64,000 bases of DNA from Symsagittifera roscoffensis (Eukaryota > Xenacoelomorpha > Acoela > Convolutidae). Below are positions 10,122 through 20,200 of the stretch, piece after piece. Position 1 is the stretch's first letter, and every line of letters begins with the position of its first letter. A program made the position numbers and the translations under genes. The notes beneath the pieces are model-generated. The model did not search any database. It was not told the origin of the DNA and saw only the letters and a list, made by a program, of their open reading frames with translations. The stretch is from contig NC_087065.1 in NCBI RefSeq assembly GCF_963678635.1, forward strand, positions 42,597,430 to 42,661,429. Reading direction: 5' to 3'.

Positions 10122-10339
10122 GGCTCTTTTCCAGTTCCCCCCTTTCAAAATACCGAGTTTTACGTTTGTTTTACGTGTTATTACGGCTAAACGTGTGATG
10201 TTACGCTGTAAAGTATGATGAACAAATCTGTTCAGAATTGTCGATTTGTTCACCACGCCAAATTTCATTGCATTATGACAACGTTAAATAGACTTTGCAA
10301 AATTGAATTTCAAAGGAGGGGGGAAACTGGAAAAGAGCC
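10122..10339. mobile_element. MITE, M1 family, copy 3, with perfect 8-bp target duplication
   Basis: 218 bp with ends ggctcttttccagt-C6 and G7-aaactggaaaagagcc. The flanks are gaatttct on both sides (10114-10121 and 10340-10347). The interior is closely similar to copy 2 (acgtgttattacggctaaa, caccacgccaaatttcattgc). This is the best preserved member and fixes the boundaries of the family. Confidence 0.93.
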
Positions 10340-10347
10340 GAATTTCT

Positions 10348-10782
10348 GACCACAAACTTAGATTCGATATAAACTATTTCAGGTCAGAAATAGTGACTTT
10401 TTTCAGCACGGGAAAAATTGTTCTTGATTCCTTACTTCGTTGCATTACGTGTTCAGCTAAAATAACACGTAGGACAGTTGAAAAAAGGTAAATTTTGAAA
10501 TATGGAGAGGAAAGCAGAAAAGAACTGGTTGGTTTTGGCTGAGAACTTTATTTCATTGTCGCTTCCCGAGTCGAGATTTTTCACCTAATTTCTAGTGGTT
10601 ATTTTGCTCGAGCATTTGAAAAAGGTCGCTCGCATTGTTTGTGGTCTAGACATCGAAAAATATCTTGATTGAGTTGAGAAGGGTTAAGCAAATTTTTTAA
10701 ATTGTAGATAGTACTTCAACTGCATCTTAGCGTCACATTACCTTTCCACGCCTTTTGATAGTTTTAATCAGTTTTCTTTATA
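10348..10782. other. No gene; start resembles sequence found near 27120 and 38540
   Basis: 10350-10410 (ttagattcgatataaactatttcaggtcagaaata) matches the ends of duplication units A and B (27130-27160, 38545-38580), so it belongs to another dispersed repeat. The rest is unrecognised. Confidence 0.5.
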
Positions 10783-10975
10783 AAACCGCTCAAATCTTGC
10801 TTGAAAAACTGTTCAAAAACCACCGCAATGAATGAGCGGTTTTTGAGCGGTTTTTAAGCAAGATTTGAGCGGTTTTTCCAAAAAAAAACGCCCAAACCGC
10901 ACAAATCTTGCTGAAAAACCGCTCAAACCGCTCATGTCTTGAGCGGTTTTGGAGCGGGATCTCGACCGGGCTCGT
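10783..10975. repeat. Cluster of inverted gagcggttttt repeats
   Basis: The heptamer gagcggt or its complement occurs about nine times. Arms aaaccgctcaaatcttgcttg (10784-10804) and caagatttgagcggtttt (10859-10877) form a long inverted repeat, followed by two more partial arms. It can fold into a stem-rich cruciform or RNA. Confidence 0.8.
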
Positions 10976-10999
10976 TAAAAAAAATTGAAAATTGAAATT

Positions 11000-11840
11000 G
11001 TGTTGGTGATTCGTGATCTTTAAGGTTGAACCTTTGCAGGTTTTTCCCATGCTGCTGATAAATGAGTCCTGAGAGGAAACTCGTGAAAGATTTTTCATGC
11101 TGATGATGAGCTAGCCTTGAGTGAATACGATTGGAGGATTTTTCATGCTGTCGATGAGCGCGCCGTGAGATTTTAAACTTGTAGCATTTCTCATGCTTAT
11201 GATGATGAGCCTTCAGGGTGTATATTTGCATGATTTCTTTTGCTGATGTTATTGAGCCTTGGGCGGATACCATTGCAGGATAAGTGAGCAAAAAGAGGGT
11301 ATTTATGAAAGATTTCTCCTGCTGAAGTTGAGTGATTCTTGTCAGGATACCCATATAGGATTTCACACACTGATGATGAGAGAGCCTTGGGCGGATACCA
11401 TTGCAGGATATCTCATGCTGCCGATTTACAAGAATTGTGGGGAAACCATGGCAGGATTTCTCATGCTGCCGGTGAGCGAGACCTGAGGGGTTGTTTTTGA
11501 AGTATCTCTCAAGCTGATGATGAGTGAGCCCGAGGGGACACCATTGCAGGATTTCTCAGATTGATGAAAAGTTAGCCCTGAGAGAATACCATTGCAAGAT
11601 TTCTCATGCTGCTGATGAGTGAAACTTGGGAGAGTGCCCTTGCACGATTTCTCATGCTGCCGTAAAGTGAGCCCTGAGGGAGCATTTATGAAGAAAGGAA
11701 TTCTCAAGCTGATGATGAGTGAGCCTTAAGTGGATACCATTGCAGGATTTCCCAAGCTGCTGATTAGTGAGCCTTGAGAGAGTGCCCTTGCAAGATTCGT
11801 CATGCGGCTGATAAGTGAGTCCTGATGAAGTACTGATGAA
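11000..11840. repeat. Minisatellite with a 48-bp unit (multiple of three)
   Basis: About 16-17 imperfect units whose core is ccattgcaggatttctcatgctg followed by atgatgagtgagcctgag. Most units are 47-48 bp. Because 48 is divisible by three, the minus strand stays open over several units (10932-11366, 144 codons; 11426-11707, 93 codons) and gives a 16-residue repeat with core HQQHEKSCNGI.SGLT. No start, domain or neighbour supports expression, so the frames are probably a by-product of the period. Confidence 0.85.
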
Positions 11841-12063
11841 AGATGAGAGAGTTCAAAGAAAATTGAACTCAAAAGAGTGTTTGCACAATTTAATTTTGGC
11901 TCATTTTCTGAATATAAGCATCAGTTTTATGCTGTGAAGACGAATTGTACAACGTTAAGTATGAGAACCAGTATGTTGATCATAGCCTAATTAGTCTGCA
12001 TGCCAACTTTTGAAAGACTTTGTATCAGACTTTATTTTGATACTGCTATTGCAACAGCAGTAA
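11841..12063. mobile_element. M2 MITE relic on the opposite strand
   Basis: 11960-12015, read on the minus strand, gives ggcatgcagactaattaggctatgatcaac, homologous to the M2 interior at 9735-9775 and 7940-7970. No ends survive. The remainder has no recognised feature. Confidence 0.45.
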
Positions 12064-12275
12064 TGTGATGTAACCTTCAGAGAACTATTCTATTTATATT
12101 ATACCATTGTCCAAGTTCACGGTATCTGATACCTTCGGTACACCGCTGAGAGATCAGATTAACATAAATCTATGTAGATCTCGGCAGTTCTTAAAATAGA
12201 AAACTATATATTCAAGAACCAATTCTTTGGAATTTCAAATTAGTTTTCCATCAAGATACCTCGTCGGATATCACA
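12064..12275 (+). repeat. Probable 5' LTR of a gypsy element (3' end well defined)
   Basis: Ends in ...tatcaca directly before the primer site at 12276. A start at tgtgatgtaacc (12064) would give 212 bp, and parts (accttcggtac) resemble the LTR at 56933. The second copy of the duplication retains only the last ~95 bp (27402-27497). No matching 3' LTR is seen. Confidence 0.6.
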
Positions 12276-13063
12276 TGGCGCAGCCAGCAGGATTCTCAGT
12301 TCAGGACAATCGCAATGATATGGGAATATTAGTATTTTGGCCTTCAGCAAACTTGGACTCACTGTAGCAACTCAAAATCTAGTTAGAGCAATTTCTAATG
12401 GCAGTCACGGTGAAGGAAAATGTCCACCCAGAAATTATGCTAGAGGATCCCAAAGAAATACTGAAAGAACCACCAATAAGACCAGAAACACCACGAAATG
12501 CAGAAGACGCACCTGCGAGAACAGCTAGAGAGCTCAGAGACAACTTAGCAAGAGACCGAGTGACACTTGAGAACGAAGAGAGAAGAGCACGTGGGCCGAT
12601 GGTTGGCCACAATATTTACTATAACGAGGTACAGAAGAAGCTTGTATCCAGACTATTCCTCTCTATAGGAACGGAAGAGAAGAAAAGGTTCTTACAAAAA
12701 ACCCTCATGTAGTAATATCCGATATTTCTTTCAGGGAAATCATTGAATTTAGCATCGATTTCAAGCCAGAAAGTGAAATGTGTAATGTATGAAAGGTACA
12801 AACTCTTCACAAGAATGCAGGAACAAGGAGAGACCTTAGAGGCATTCCACGCGGCGCTAACTGCTCAAGCAGCAAGATCGGAGCTAAGGACTCTAGAGGA
12901 TGAAATCGTTCGTGACTTGTTCATATCTAAGATGAAAAATTTGACTTTACAAGACACCCTTACTTTCGAGACACTTGCGCCCGAGGAAGTACTCAAAAGA
13001 GCCATAAAATTCGAACAAAGTAAATTGACCACAATGGCTTTTCAAAAGTCGAATGCAGCATGA
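12275..13063 (+). pseudogene. gag: Gypsy gag fragment, copy A
   Basis: ATG 12275 overlaps the primer site and starts MAQPAGFSVQDN. The frame has TAG at 12365 and a second TAG shortly after, then is open from ATG 12398 to 12712 with a Pro/Glu/Arg-rich stretch ending in VGHNIYYNEVQKKLVSRLF. After a frameshift the retrotrans_gag core resumes at 12743-13063 (YERYKLFTRMQEQGETLEAF, FISKMKNLTLQDTL). It aligns with the gag at 57263 (VGHN..Y.E...L.SRLF, F..RI..), so the two are sister families. No zinc knuckle follows; the sequence changes to other repeats after 13070. Confidence 0.85.
12276..12291 (+). promoter_or_regulatory. Primer-binding site, tRNA-Ser type
   Basis: tggcgcagccagcagg starts right after the LTR end. 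It matches the complement of the 3' end of animal tRNA-Ser (TGGCGCAGCCGGTAGG in Drosophila, from memory) at 14 of 16 positions, as used by several gypsy elements. Confidence 0.75.
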
Positions 13064-13129
13064 GTTGCAGGGATGAGTACTAATTATAATATTTGTACTA
13101 GAAAGTAAAAATTATTTGACAGGACTTTT

Positions 13130-13345
13130 TTCAGTTTTTTTTTGGTCCGACAGTGGCTCGTGTTCTTATTTTTTTTGACAATTAGTGTCAATTTTTTCTT
13201 GTCCAACTAATCATTTACTTCAAGCAAAGCCGATTGATGTGCGAGAGCAACATAGTCTTCGTTGTTTGTGGATATCAGAACAGTGCCATCAGCATATCAA
13301 AGTACCCCTGTGTTTTTGTGGCTATTTGAAGATCATTTATCGTTT
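13130..13345 (-). pseudogene. LINE reverse transcriptase fragment, copy A
   Basis: Read on the minus strand, this short piece matches the RT of the LINE at 34895-35110 nearly base by base: NDLQ.ATK, then YADG (catalytic YADD changed to YADG), STNNEDYVALAHQSALLEVND, then LDKKKLTL. A TGA sits where the full LINE has Leu before YADD. It is a few hundred bases long, flanked by unrelated gypsy remnants, and is present at the same place in copy B. Confidence 0.8.
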
Positions 13346-13399
13346 AACAGTTGGTTTGCTATGGCTGATGTGGTTTTTTGTTTGCTAGCTGTGCTCGTT

Positions 13400-14935
13400 T
13401 TGTCTTAGTGACAAATGGTTTGAATAGCCTCTGTAGGCCTATTGCACATCCAATTTATTTATCGATTGTTATTTGGTGCCCTGGAGGTTCTTTGGTGACT
13501 GCTGACATTTTTGGTTGGTTGTTTCTCTGGTATCTGTTTTATCGGTGAGTTCTCCCGTTGGTTGTCCATCTTTTGTCTCTAGGGCTGACACAAGTGGTTT
13601 TTCTTTTTGTAAATGTCCTTTTGCAATGAATCCTTTTGTTGCTGATGGTCCGCGTTCATCGTACACCCTCGGGGCCGTAAGCCATCTTGTATGGTTACTC
13701 TTGAACGTTTCTGGCCTGCCCCCAGATCCATGCGATATGTGGTCAATAGAGTACGATTTCAATTGTTTTGATTTCTGCCCGAACACCCCAGGGTTTTTGT
13801 TTTTCTTGCAATAATAACCGATTTTATTGAAGCCGCATGTTTGATTATTTTTCTTCTTTCAAGGTCCATGGAATGGTCCTGATTTTTAAGGTTATTACTG
13901 GTTTCCTTGCTCATTTTTGTGTTGAAAAGATTGTTTTACTTTTACTATGCAATATGGTTTTACGCTAGGTATGGCGCGCACTAATTGGAATGTTCTCGAA
14001 AAGTCTGCTGGCGAAATCTTCATCACTGCTCTGAAGTTCAATTGAAACAGTTGGCTTTTCCTGTTTATTTTGCTGTAGTGCAATCTTAGGTTTTTCTATG
14101 CCTCTGTTGGAATTGGCTATCGTGGGCTCTTCTACGACGCCCCTCTGTTGCGTTATATCCTCCTAAGTTGGGACTCAAGCAGCTCGCACCTCACGTATAT
14201 TTCAAGTGCACTGGGTCAATTAGTGTTTTTTTCAGCTGTTTCGGTATAACAGCTTGTTGTGCGTAAGATTTTTTTTCTTTCACTGATAACCTGTTCCTCA
14301 GAATGTAAAAAAAGGCGAACGTCGATTTTTTTAATTCCTTCGTTCGGAAGGTGATTTTTGTTGGTTACGGTATGACATCATTAAAAAAAATTCACAAAAA
14401 CATGAAAACTTCCGGCGGCAGTTTTACGAATAAATTGCTGAGCTAGGCATAAATGATAGGAAAATCTTATATTGGTTTTGACGACTTTGCGTTTTTGAAT
14501 TGATTGTGGGCAGCTTGATGTTAACACATGACTTCTATTAGTGAATACAATGTCTTGCAATCGAATTTGAAGTTGCAGAATTTTCGCTTAGGTTGAGTTT
14601 TGTTTGGCTTGATTTCCGTTTGGATTTCGTTCATCTTAAGGTTAGCCGTTGCGTTGTCTTAATTTTGTAAGAATGAGATGAATTTTTTGGTTTGTGCTAC
14701 GACAAAAGTTATCCTGAGTGAGCTGAAGTCTTGTAATTTGCCCACGGGATCTCCTGATATATGTTATCAATAAAGATCATTTCACTACTTGACAAGTTTT
14801 TGATATCAAAATCCTTATGCAAGAAGTAAAAGCTATCTATCCCCCCTGGTTTGACGATTAAAAAATTTAATAACTATGCAATTGTAGTCCATTTATCCTC
14901 TGATGCGAGTGAGGCTCCAATACCATCTCTGCCTG
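13400..14935 (-). pseudogene. pol: Minus-strand gypsy pol relic, RNase H and downstream, copy A
   Basis: The minus strand holds DGIGASLASEDKW (RNase H-like) next to the copia insertion point, and lower down blocks such as KPTVSIELQSSDEDF and a possible CCHC (CGFNKIGYYC). A last block of about 100 codons is at 13469-13786 (PRVYDERGPSATKGF). Stops and frameshifts are frequent. The upstream part of the same relic lies beyond the copia insertion at 23582-25397. Assignment of the lower blocks to integrase or tail is uncertain. Confidence 0.5.
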
Positions 14936-14940
14936 CCTTG
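14936..14940. repeat. Left 5-bp target duplication (ccttg) of the copia element
   Basis: ccttg here and at 23577-23581 flank the copia LTRs. Copy B has a single ccttg at the corresponding position (30238-30242). Confidence 0.9.
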
Positions 14941-15185
14941 TTTCACAGGTTGGCAGCAAAACTAGGTATAATCAACAGTTAAATTAGAGAGCGATAAAAG
15001 AGTAGTAAATCAACTTCTATATATATATATGGAAAGTTAACCGCCTGTTGAGATCTGATCTCGTGATATGACATCGCGCGATATCGCGTGAACTCGTGCG
15101 ATATCCGATCATGTTCTTATTTTGAACCAAAAAGTGGGAAATGACTTCTCTATAAAGTGAGAGGTCATTTCTCCGAAACTTAACA
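14941..15185 (-). repeat. Copia 3' LTR
   Basis: 245 bp, begins tgttaag (minus sense) and ends ...ctgtgaaa. It differs from the 5' LTR by a 4-bp (ta)n length change and about ten substitutions, such as cgaaac/cgagac. An unusual gatatgacatcgcgcgatatcgcg stretch with nested cgcgat palindromes lies in its middle. Confidence 0.92.
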
Positions 15186-15200
15186 CTCCTCCTTTCAAAA
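15186..15200 (-). promoter_or_regulatory. Copia polypurine tract
   Basis: On the minus strand ttttgaaaggaggag immediately precedes the 3' LTR, the expected plus-strand primer. Confidence 0.85.
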
Positions 15201-15223
15201 TAAGTACTAAATCATAGCCTACA

Positions 15224-15945
15224 CTAGTCTGGAGGTTCAGTTTTACCATGTCCCATACGATGTTTGTTAAGAGCAATATTACTTTTTTTTTGTCCTATGT
15301 CAAATATCCGTATCAATTTGCCTGCTCTGCTTTCAAACTTCTTACGCTCCTTTAGCTTTGAGCCTAACTTCATGTCAATACTCTGAAATTTCTCAACCTC
15401 GCATAAGTTTCTCGACTCCTCCTTATCTTGTTCATCAAATGACGTTTTAGATTTTGGATGGGCTCTAGGTTCATTTTTCAGCTCAACTTCTTTCCTTATA
15501 TCATCGTCTTTTATCAAAGTCTCTTTTTGCTCTTTAAAATTCTTCTCTTCTGTTTCTCTGCAAAAATGAGTCTTACCGACTGTGAACTCAGAAGAATTGT
15601 TTTGCATTTTTTCAACACTTAACTTTTTGTGATTTCCAAATCCTCTTATTTTCCAAATGAAAAGATTACCTCGCTCACTAAGTGGATAAACAGTCCCATT
15701 TCCTTGCTCAATACATGACTTTTCTCCAAAAACTACTTAAGCTCCTCCTCTAGTAAGTTTTGAGACGGACACTAAATTTTCTGAGTTTTCTGGTACATAG
15801 AAACAATCACTCATTGAAATTTTTTTCGAATTTCCCTGACAATCTTTCACAAAAAATTCAACTCTTCCTTTACCTAAAACCTTACACTCTGTTTTGTTAG
15901 CGTTTTCAACAATTTCGCTAAAACTCTGGTCAAGCTCAACAAGTT
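15224..15945 (-). pseudogene. pol: Copia pol fragment after the protease (GAG-pre-integrase region)
   Basis: The minus strand resumes copia pol right after repeat R1: a stretch with QELVELDQSFSEIV, KGRVEFFV and YVPENSENLVSVSKLTRGG, which is the conserved region behind the copia protease (VPxxxxNLxSVxxL). An in-frame TAA follows SKLTRGGA. The last 127 codons (15224-15607) are Lys/Glu-rich and end 38 bp before the LTR. The zinc-binding HHCC and catalytic integrase motifs are missing, so a large deletion joined this region to the 3' end. Confidence 0.8.
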
Positions 15946-17484
15946 CCTGTTTGATTTATTAAACAGGTATTATGGAAACGTTTTTTTTTCCAGATGAGAT
16001 CTGTTTTTTTTTTTTTTTTTTTTTGAGACGCTTTTTCGAAAAATTCGCTTTCCCAAAAAACTACCCGTTAGATTCTCATAAAAGTGGTACCAATGGATTC
16101 AATAGCGTTTCACTTACCTGCCTGCATGAAATTTAGGGCAATTTTTACCCTACCCCACCCCCTACGGTCTTAGAAAAGCTTCACAACTCGGTACTTTTTT
16201 CACTTTTTGCCCATTTTTTCGCAAATTTTCGATTTCCTCAAAAACTACCCGTCTAGATTTGGGATTAAGGGTTTAATCGATAGACCAGGTTGTAGGAAAC
16301 TCCCATGCACAAGCGGCTGGTCCCTAATTTGCTTAGGGGAAGAGCTATAGACTTAGGAAAAGTCACTTTTTTGATTTTTTTGCCTATTTTTTCGGAAATT
16401 ATCGATTTCCTCAAAAACTACCCATCCAGATTTGGAATTAAGGGTTTAATCGATAGACCAGGTTGTAGGATACTCCCCCGCACAAGCGGCTGGTCCTTAA
16501 CTTGCCTAGGGGAAGAGCTATAGACTTAGGAAAAGTCACTTTTTTGACTTTTTTGGCCTTTTTTCAAATCTTTCCGATTTCCTCAAAAACTACCCGTCCA
16601 GATTTGGGATTAAGGGTTTAATCGATAGACCAGGTTGTAGGAACCCCCCTACACAAACGGCTCGTCCCTAATTTGTCTAGGGGAAGAGCTATACACTTAG
16701 GAATAGTCAATTTTTCGGTTTTTAGGCCATTTTTTCAAACTTTTTCGATTTCTTCAAAAACTACCCATCCAGATTTGGGATTAAGGGTTTAATCGATAGA
16801 CCAGGTTGTAGGAAACTCCCCTGCCCAAGCGGCTGGTCCTTAATTTGTCTCGGGGAAGAGCTGTACACTTAGGAAAAGTTTTTTTAAAAGTTTTTTGGCA
16901 TTGGAACAAAGATTCAATATACTTATTATGTGTATTTTTTAGACAATGGAATCCGCTATGCTTACGTTTTCTCGCTTTTGCTTGGTGCTATTGGCTTTGT
17001 GTTGAGTTTTTTTGTATGGTTCGAAGAAGTCCAACGAGAAGTTGCACGAGTTACGCTAGTTCTCTTTAATCAGGTCGGTTTGTTCCAGAACGTTTTTGTG
17101 ATGTCAGTTATAGTCAACATATTATAGTCATATTTGCAATGCTTGGACAAAATTTAATTAATTCGAAAATTAATAAAACAAAAAGCGCTAGCTAATTCGA
17201 TTTCATCAAAAATGTGTATAACGTTTTTTCTGAAATAACCAAACAGGTCTCTCCAGCTTCCAGCTGGGCCCCTATTGTCTAGGGAAACACCTATGGACTT
17301 GAAAAGTTCCCTCATGAAAACTTTTTACCAAAGCGTTACCAATGAATGCATAAGCTTCTCTTTCTAATTTTTCGCGTAGGAAGGGCGCTATCGACTTGAG
17401 AAACCTGAAGTTTTAAAACAATTTTAAAATAATCAATATTAAAATAATCAAACAGGTCTCTCCAGCTTTCAGCTGGGCCCCTAG
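15946..17484. repeat. Repeat R, copy R1, inserted in the copia protease region
   Basis: Starts cctgtttgatttattaaacagg, has a T-rich tract, four tandem units of about 180 bp (core aactacccgtccagattt, gattaagggtttaatcgat, agaccaggttgtagga, ggggaagagctata), a 65-codon ORF (16930-17127), then aaaataatcaaacaggtctctcc and agctgggcccctag. It splits copia pol between MIKDKNLL and QELVELD, so it inserted after the copia frame existed. No transposase is seen. Confidence 0.85.
16930..17127 (+). CDS. 65-codon hydrophobic ORF inside repeat R1, doubtful
   Basis: MYFLDNGIRYAYVFSLLLGA begins a frame with one strong predicted membrane segment (residues 12-29) and a second hydrophobic end. The frame is identical in R3 (22546-22743), but the whole segment is deleted in R2. 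The ATG-like start is in fact weak context, and R1/R3 identity may only reflect their shared recent history. I do not recognise it. Confidence 0.2.
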   Translation: MYFLDNGIRYAYVFSLLLGAIGFVLSFFVWFEEVQREVARVTLVLFNQVGLFQNVFVMSVIVNIL

Positions 17485-18470
17485 TAAATTCTTATCCTTT
17501 ATCATACTGCATGTTGCGCCTGAATCTATAACTAGGTTACCGTCGACTCTTTTAGCCGAGTTGTAAAAGCTAAAATCAGTTTCATTAGTTTCAGCTAACA
17601 GCTGGTCTTCTCTCACGCTTTTTCTCTCAAATTCCTTCTTACAATCCCTAGCTATGTGTTCTATTTCTAAGCAACTGAAACATTTTACAGGAGGTCTATC
17701 ACTAGATGACTGCTTAACCTTATTCACTAACTTAGATCTACAATGAGCTGCTATGTGTCCTGTCTTATTGCACCTAAAACATGTTTTTATTCTCGAAATA
17801 AACGAATGTTCAGTCTCCTCCTTCTCATTTCTATGATCACTTTCAAAGTTTAACAAATCTTTCTTAATTTCGTTCAAACTCTTATCATCTTTGCTAAAGT
17901 TAACCAAGGTACAAAACGTATTGAACTCTTTTGGTAGGCCTTTAAGAATGATTGACACAAACATCTTTTCACTTAAACCCTCGTCTACTTCATCTAAATT
18001 ATACTGCAACTCTTCAGCTCTAGTGATATAATCGACTACACTCTCATTAGCTTTCATTCATATCGAAGTTAAATCTGAAATCAATTGCTGCAGTCTAGGT
18101 CTCTCGGCGCTTTTGAACCTTTTGGACAAAATTTCCCAAGCCTTACTTCCCTTGCCTTTATAAGGTCTTAAAAACAAAACAGATTTTTTGTCTAAACATT
18201 GCACCAACTCATACCAAACATGCAATTCTTTTTCACCTAAAATTTCCCTCCCTTTTCTTAAAGATGTCTCTCTCTCTGTTCTACAGTAGCATTATTTCTA
18301 ACACTGGGTGCAAAATCTTTCTCATCTACTTCTCTATTGATAACTTTATTCAATTTAAGATGAAAAATTCTAGCCTCAAATTGCTCTGCAAAATACAAAA
18401 AGTCTTCTTCTTTTCCTGAAAACACTATTCTCTCTGACTTAGACTTTTTTCACCTCAACCGTATTGCTCT
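17413..18470 (-). pseudogene. gag: Copia gag-protease segment G1
   Basis: The minus strand encodes copia gag: IVFSGKEEDFLYFAEQFEAR at the N-terminal side, HVWYELVQCLD, GKGSKAWEILSKRF, LQQLISDL, then the 214-codon frame at 17413-18057 with two zinc knuckles (residues 93-106 CFRCNKTGHIAAHC; 126-139 CFSCLEIEHIARDC, where the Gly before His is Glu) and the protease motif IDSGATCSM (178 on). Lesions: a frameshift plus stop after VEQRERHL and a TGA just before MKANESV. The frame runs into repeat R1 at 17484 and ends in junk residues. Confidence 0.92.
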
Positions 18471-18828
18471 GAACAAATATATCTTATGTTCCACGTACTT
18501 TTCAATGACCAAAAATTCAGACTATTTTATATCAGCAAACATAACGCAGCGCATAATATAAGTAATCATGTATCTCATTACCTAAGTCTGATCCAAAACC
18601 TAATGGTAAGCGTACTGAATAACACATCAGCGATGTAGCAAAGCTAAGGTTACTTCACAGACTTCATACATAGCAATATATATTAGCTTAATAGAAATTT
18701 TGGAGTGTTTTTTTTTGTGGAACTTCTATTTTTTAAATCTGATTGGAGTTCAGATCTCGCGGCGCCGGATTACGATCCCCTCAAGCAACAACAAACATCT
18801 ACAAATTTTTAAAACACCACATCAAATT
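18471..18828 (-). other. Copia leader portion upstream of gag G1
   Basis: Sequence between the gag frame and repeat R2. It contains no ORF. It is nearly identical to 21187-21544; one difference seen is cttctattt versus cttctgttt. Confidence 0.6.
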
Positions 18829-20200
18829 CCTGTTGGATTTATTAAACAGGTATTATGAAAACGTTTTTTTTTCCAGATGAGATCTGTTTTTTTTTATTTA
18901 TTTTTTTTTTATTTTTTTTTTTGAGACGCTTTTTCGAAAAATTCGCTTTCGCAAAAAACTACCCGTCAGATTCTCATAAACGTGGTACCAATGGATTCAG
19001 TAGCGTTTCACCTACCTGCCTGCATAAAATTTAGGGCAATTTTTACCCTACCCCACCACCTACGGTCTTAGACAAGCTTCACAACTCGGTACTTTTTTCA
19101 CTTTTTGCCCATTTTTTCGGAAATTTTCGATTTCCTCAAAAACTACCCGTCCAGATTTAGGATTAAGGGTTTAATCGATAGACCAGGTTGTAGGAATCCC
19201 CATGCACAAGCGGCTGGTCCCTAATTTGCTTAGGGGAAGAGCTATAGACTTAGGAAAAGTCACTTTTTTTGATTTTTTTGCCTATTTTTTCGGAAATTAT
19301 CGATTTCCTCAAAAACTACCCATCCAGATTTAGAATTAAGGGTTTAATCGATAGACCAGGTTGTAGGAAACTCCCATGCACAAGCGGCTGGTCCCTAATT
19401 TGCTTAGGGGAAGAGCTATAGACTTAGGAAAAGTCACTTTTTTGATTTTTTGCCTATTTTTTCGGAAATTATCGATTTCCTCAAAAACTACCCATGCAGA
19501 TTTGAAATTAAGGGTTTAATCGATAGACTAGGTTGTAGGAAACTCCCCCGCACAAGCGGCTGGTCCTTAACTTGCCTAGGGGAAGAGCTATAGACTTAGG
19601 AAAAATCACTTTTTTGATTTTTTTGGCCTTTTTTCAAATCTTTCCGATTTCCTCAAAAACTACCCGTCCAGATTTGGGATTAAAGGTTTAATCGACAGAC
19701 CAGGTTGTAGGAACCCCCCCTACACAAACGGCTTGTCCTTAATTTGTCTAGGGGAAGAGCTATACACTTAGGAAAAATTTTTTAAAAAAGTTTTTTGGCA
19801 TTGGAACAAAGATTCAATATACTAGTCAATATACATATTATAGTCATATTTGCAATGCTTGGACAAAATTTAATTAATTCGAAAATTAATAAAACAAAAA
19901 GCGCTAGCTAATTCGATTTCATCAAAAATGTGTATAACGTTTTTTCTGAAATAACCAAACAGGTCTCTCCAGCTTCCAGCTGGGCCCCTATTGTCTAGGG
20001 AAACACCTATGGACTTGAAAAGTTCCCTCATGAAAACTTTTTACCAAAGCGTTACCAATGAATGCATAAGCTTCTCTTTCTAATTTTTCGCGTAGGAAGG
20101 GCGCTATCGACTTGAGAAACCTGAAGTTTTAAAACAATTTTAAAATAATCAATATTAAAATAATCAAACAGGTCTCTCCAGCTTTCAGCTGGGCCCCTAG
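18829..20200. repeat. Repeat R, copy R2, hybrid of R1 and R3
   Basis: Its low-coordinate end has the R3 form (cctgttggattt, preceded by catcaaatt), whereas its high-coordinate end has the R1 form, including gacaaaatttaattaattcgaaaatt and the tctctccagcttccagctggg unit that R3 lacks. About 180 bp containing the 65-codon ORF are deleted between caatatact and tatagtcatatt. The hybrid structure is expected for a product of unequal exchange between R1 and R3. Confidence 0.85.

Noticed and set aside
11000-11840. CRISPR array
   Set aside because: Units are contiguous and diverged with no unique spacers, and the context is eukaryotic.
12398-12712. Stand-alone host gene starting at ATG 12398
   Set aside because: It is the middle of a gypsy gag whose upstream part, including the MAQPA start on the primer site, is in the same frame behind two TAG codons.
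13895-14083. 62-codon minus ORF as a separate gene
   Set aside because: It is part of the decayed minus-strand gypsy pol relic that continues on both sides.
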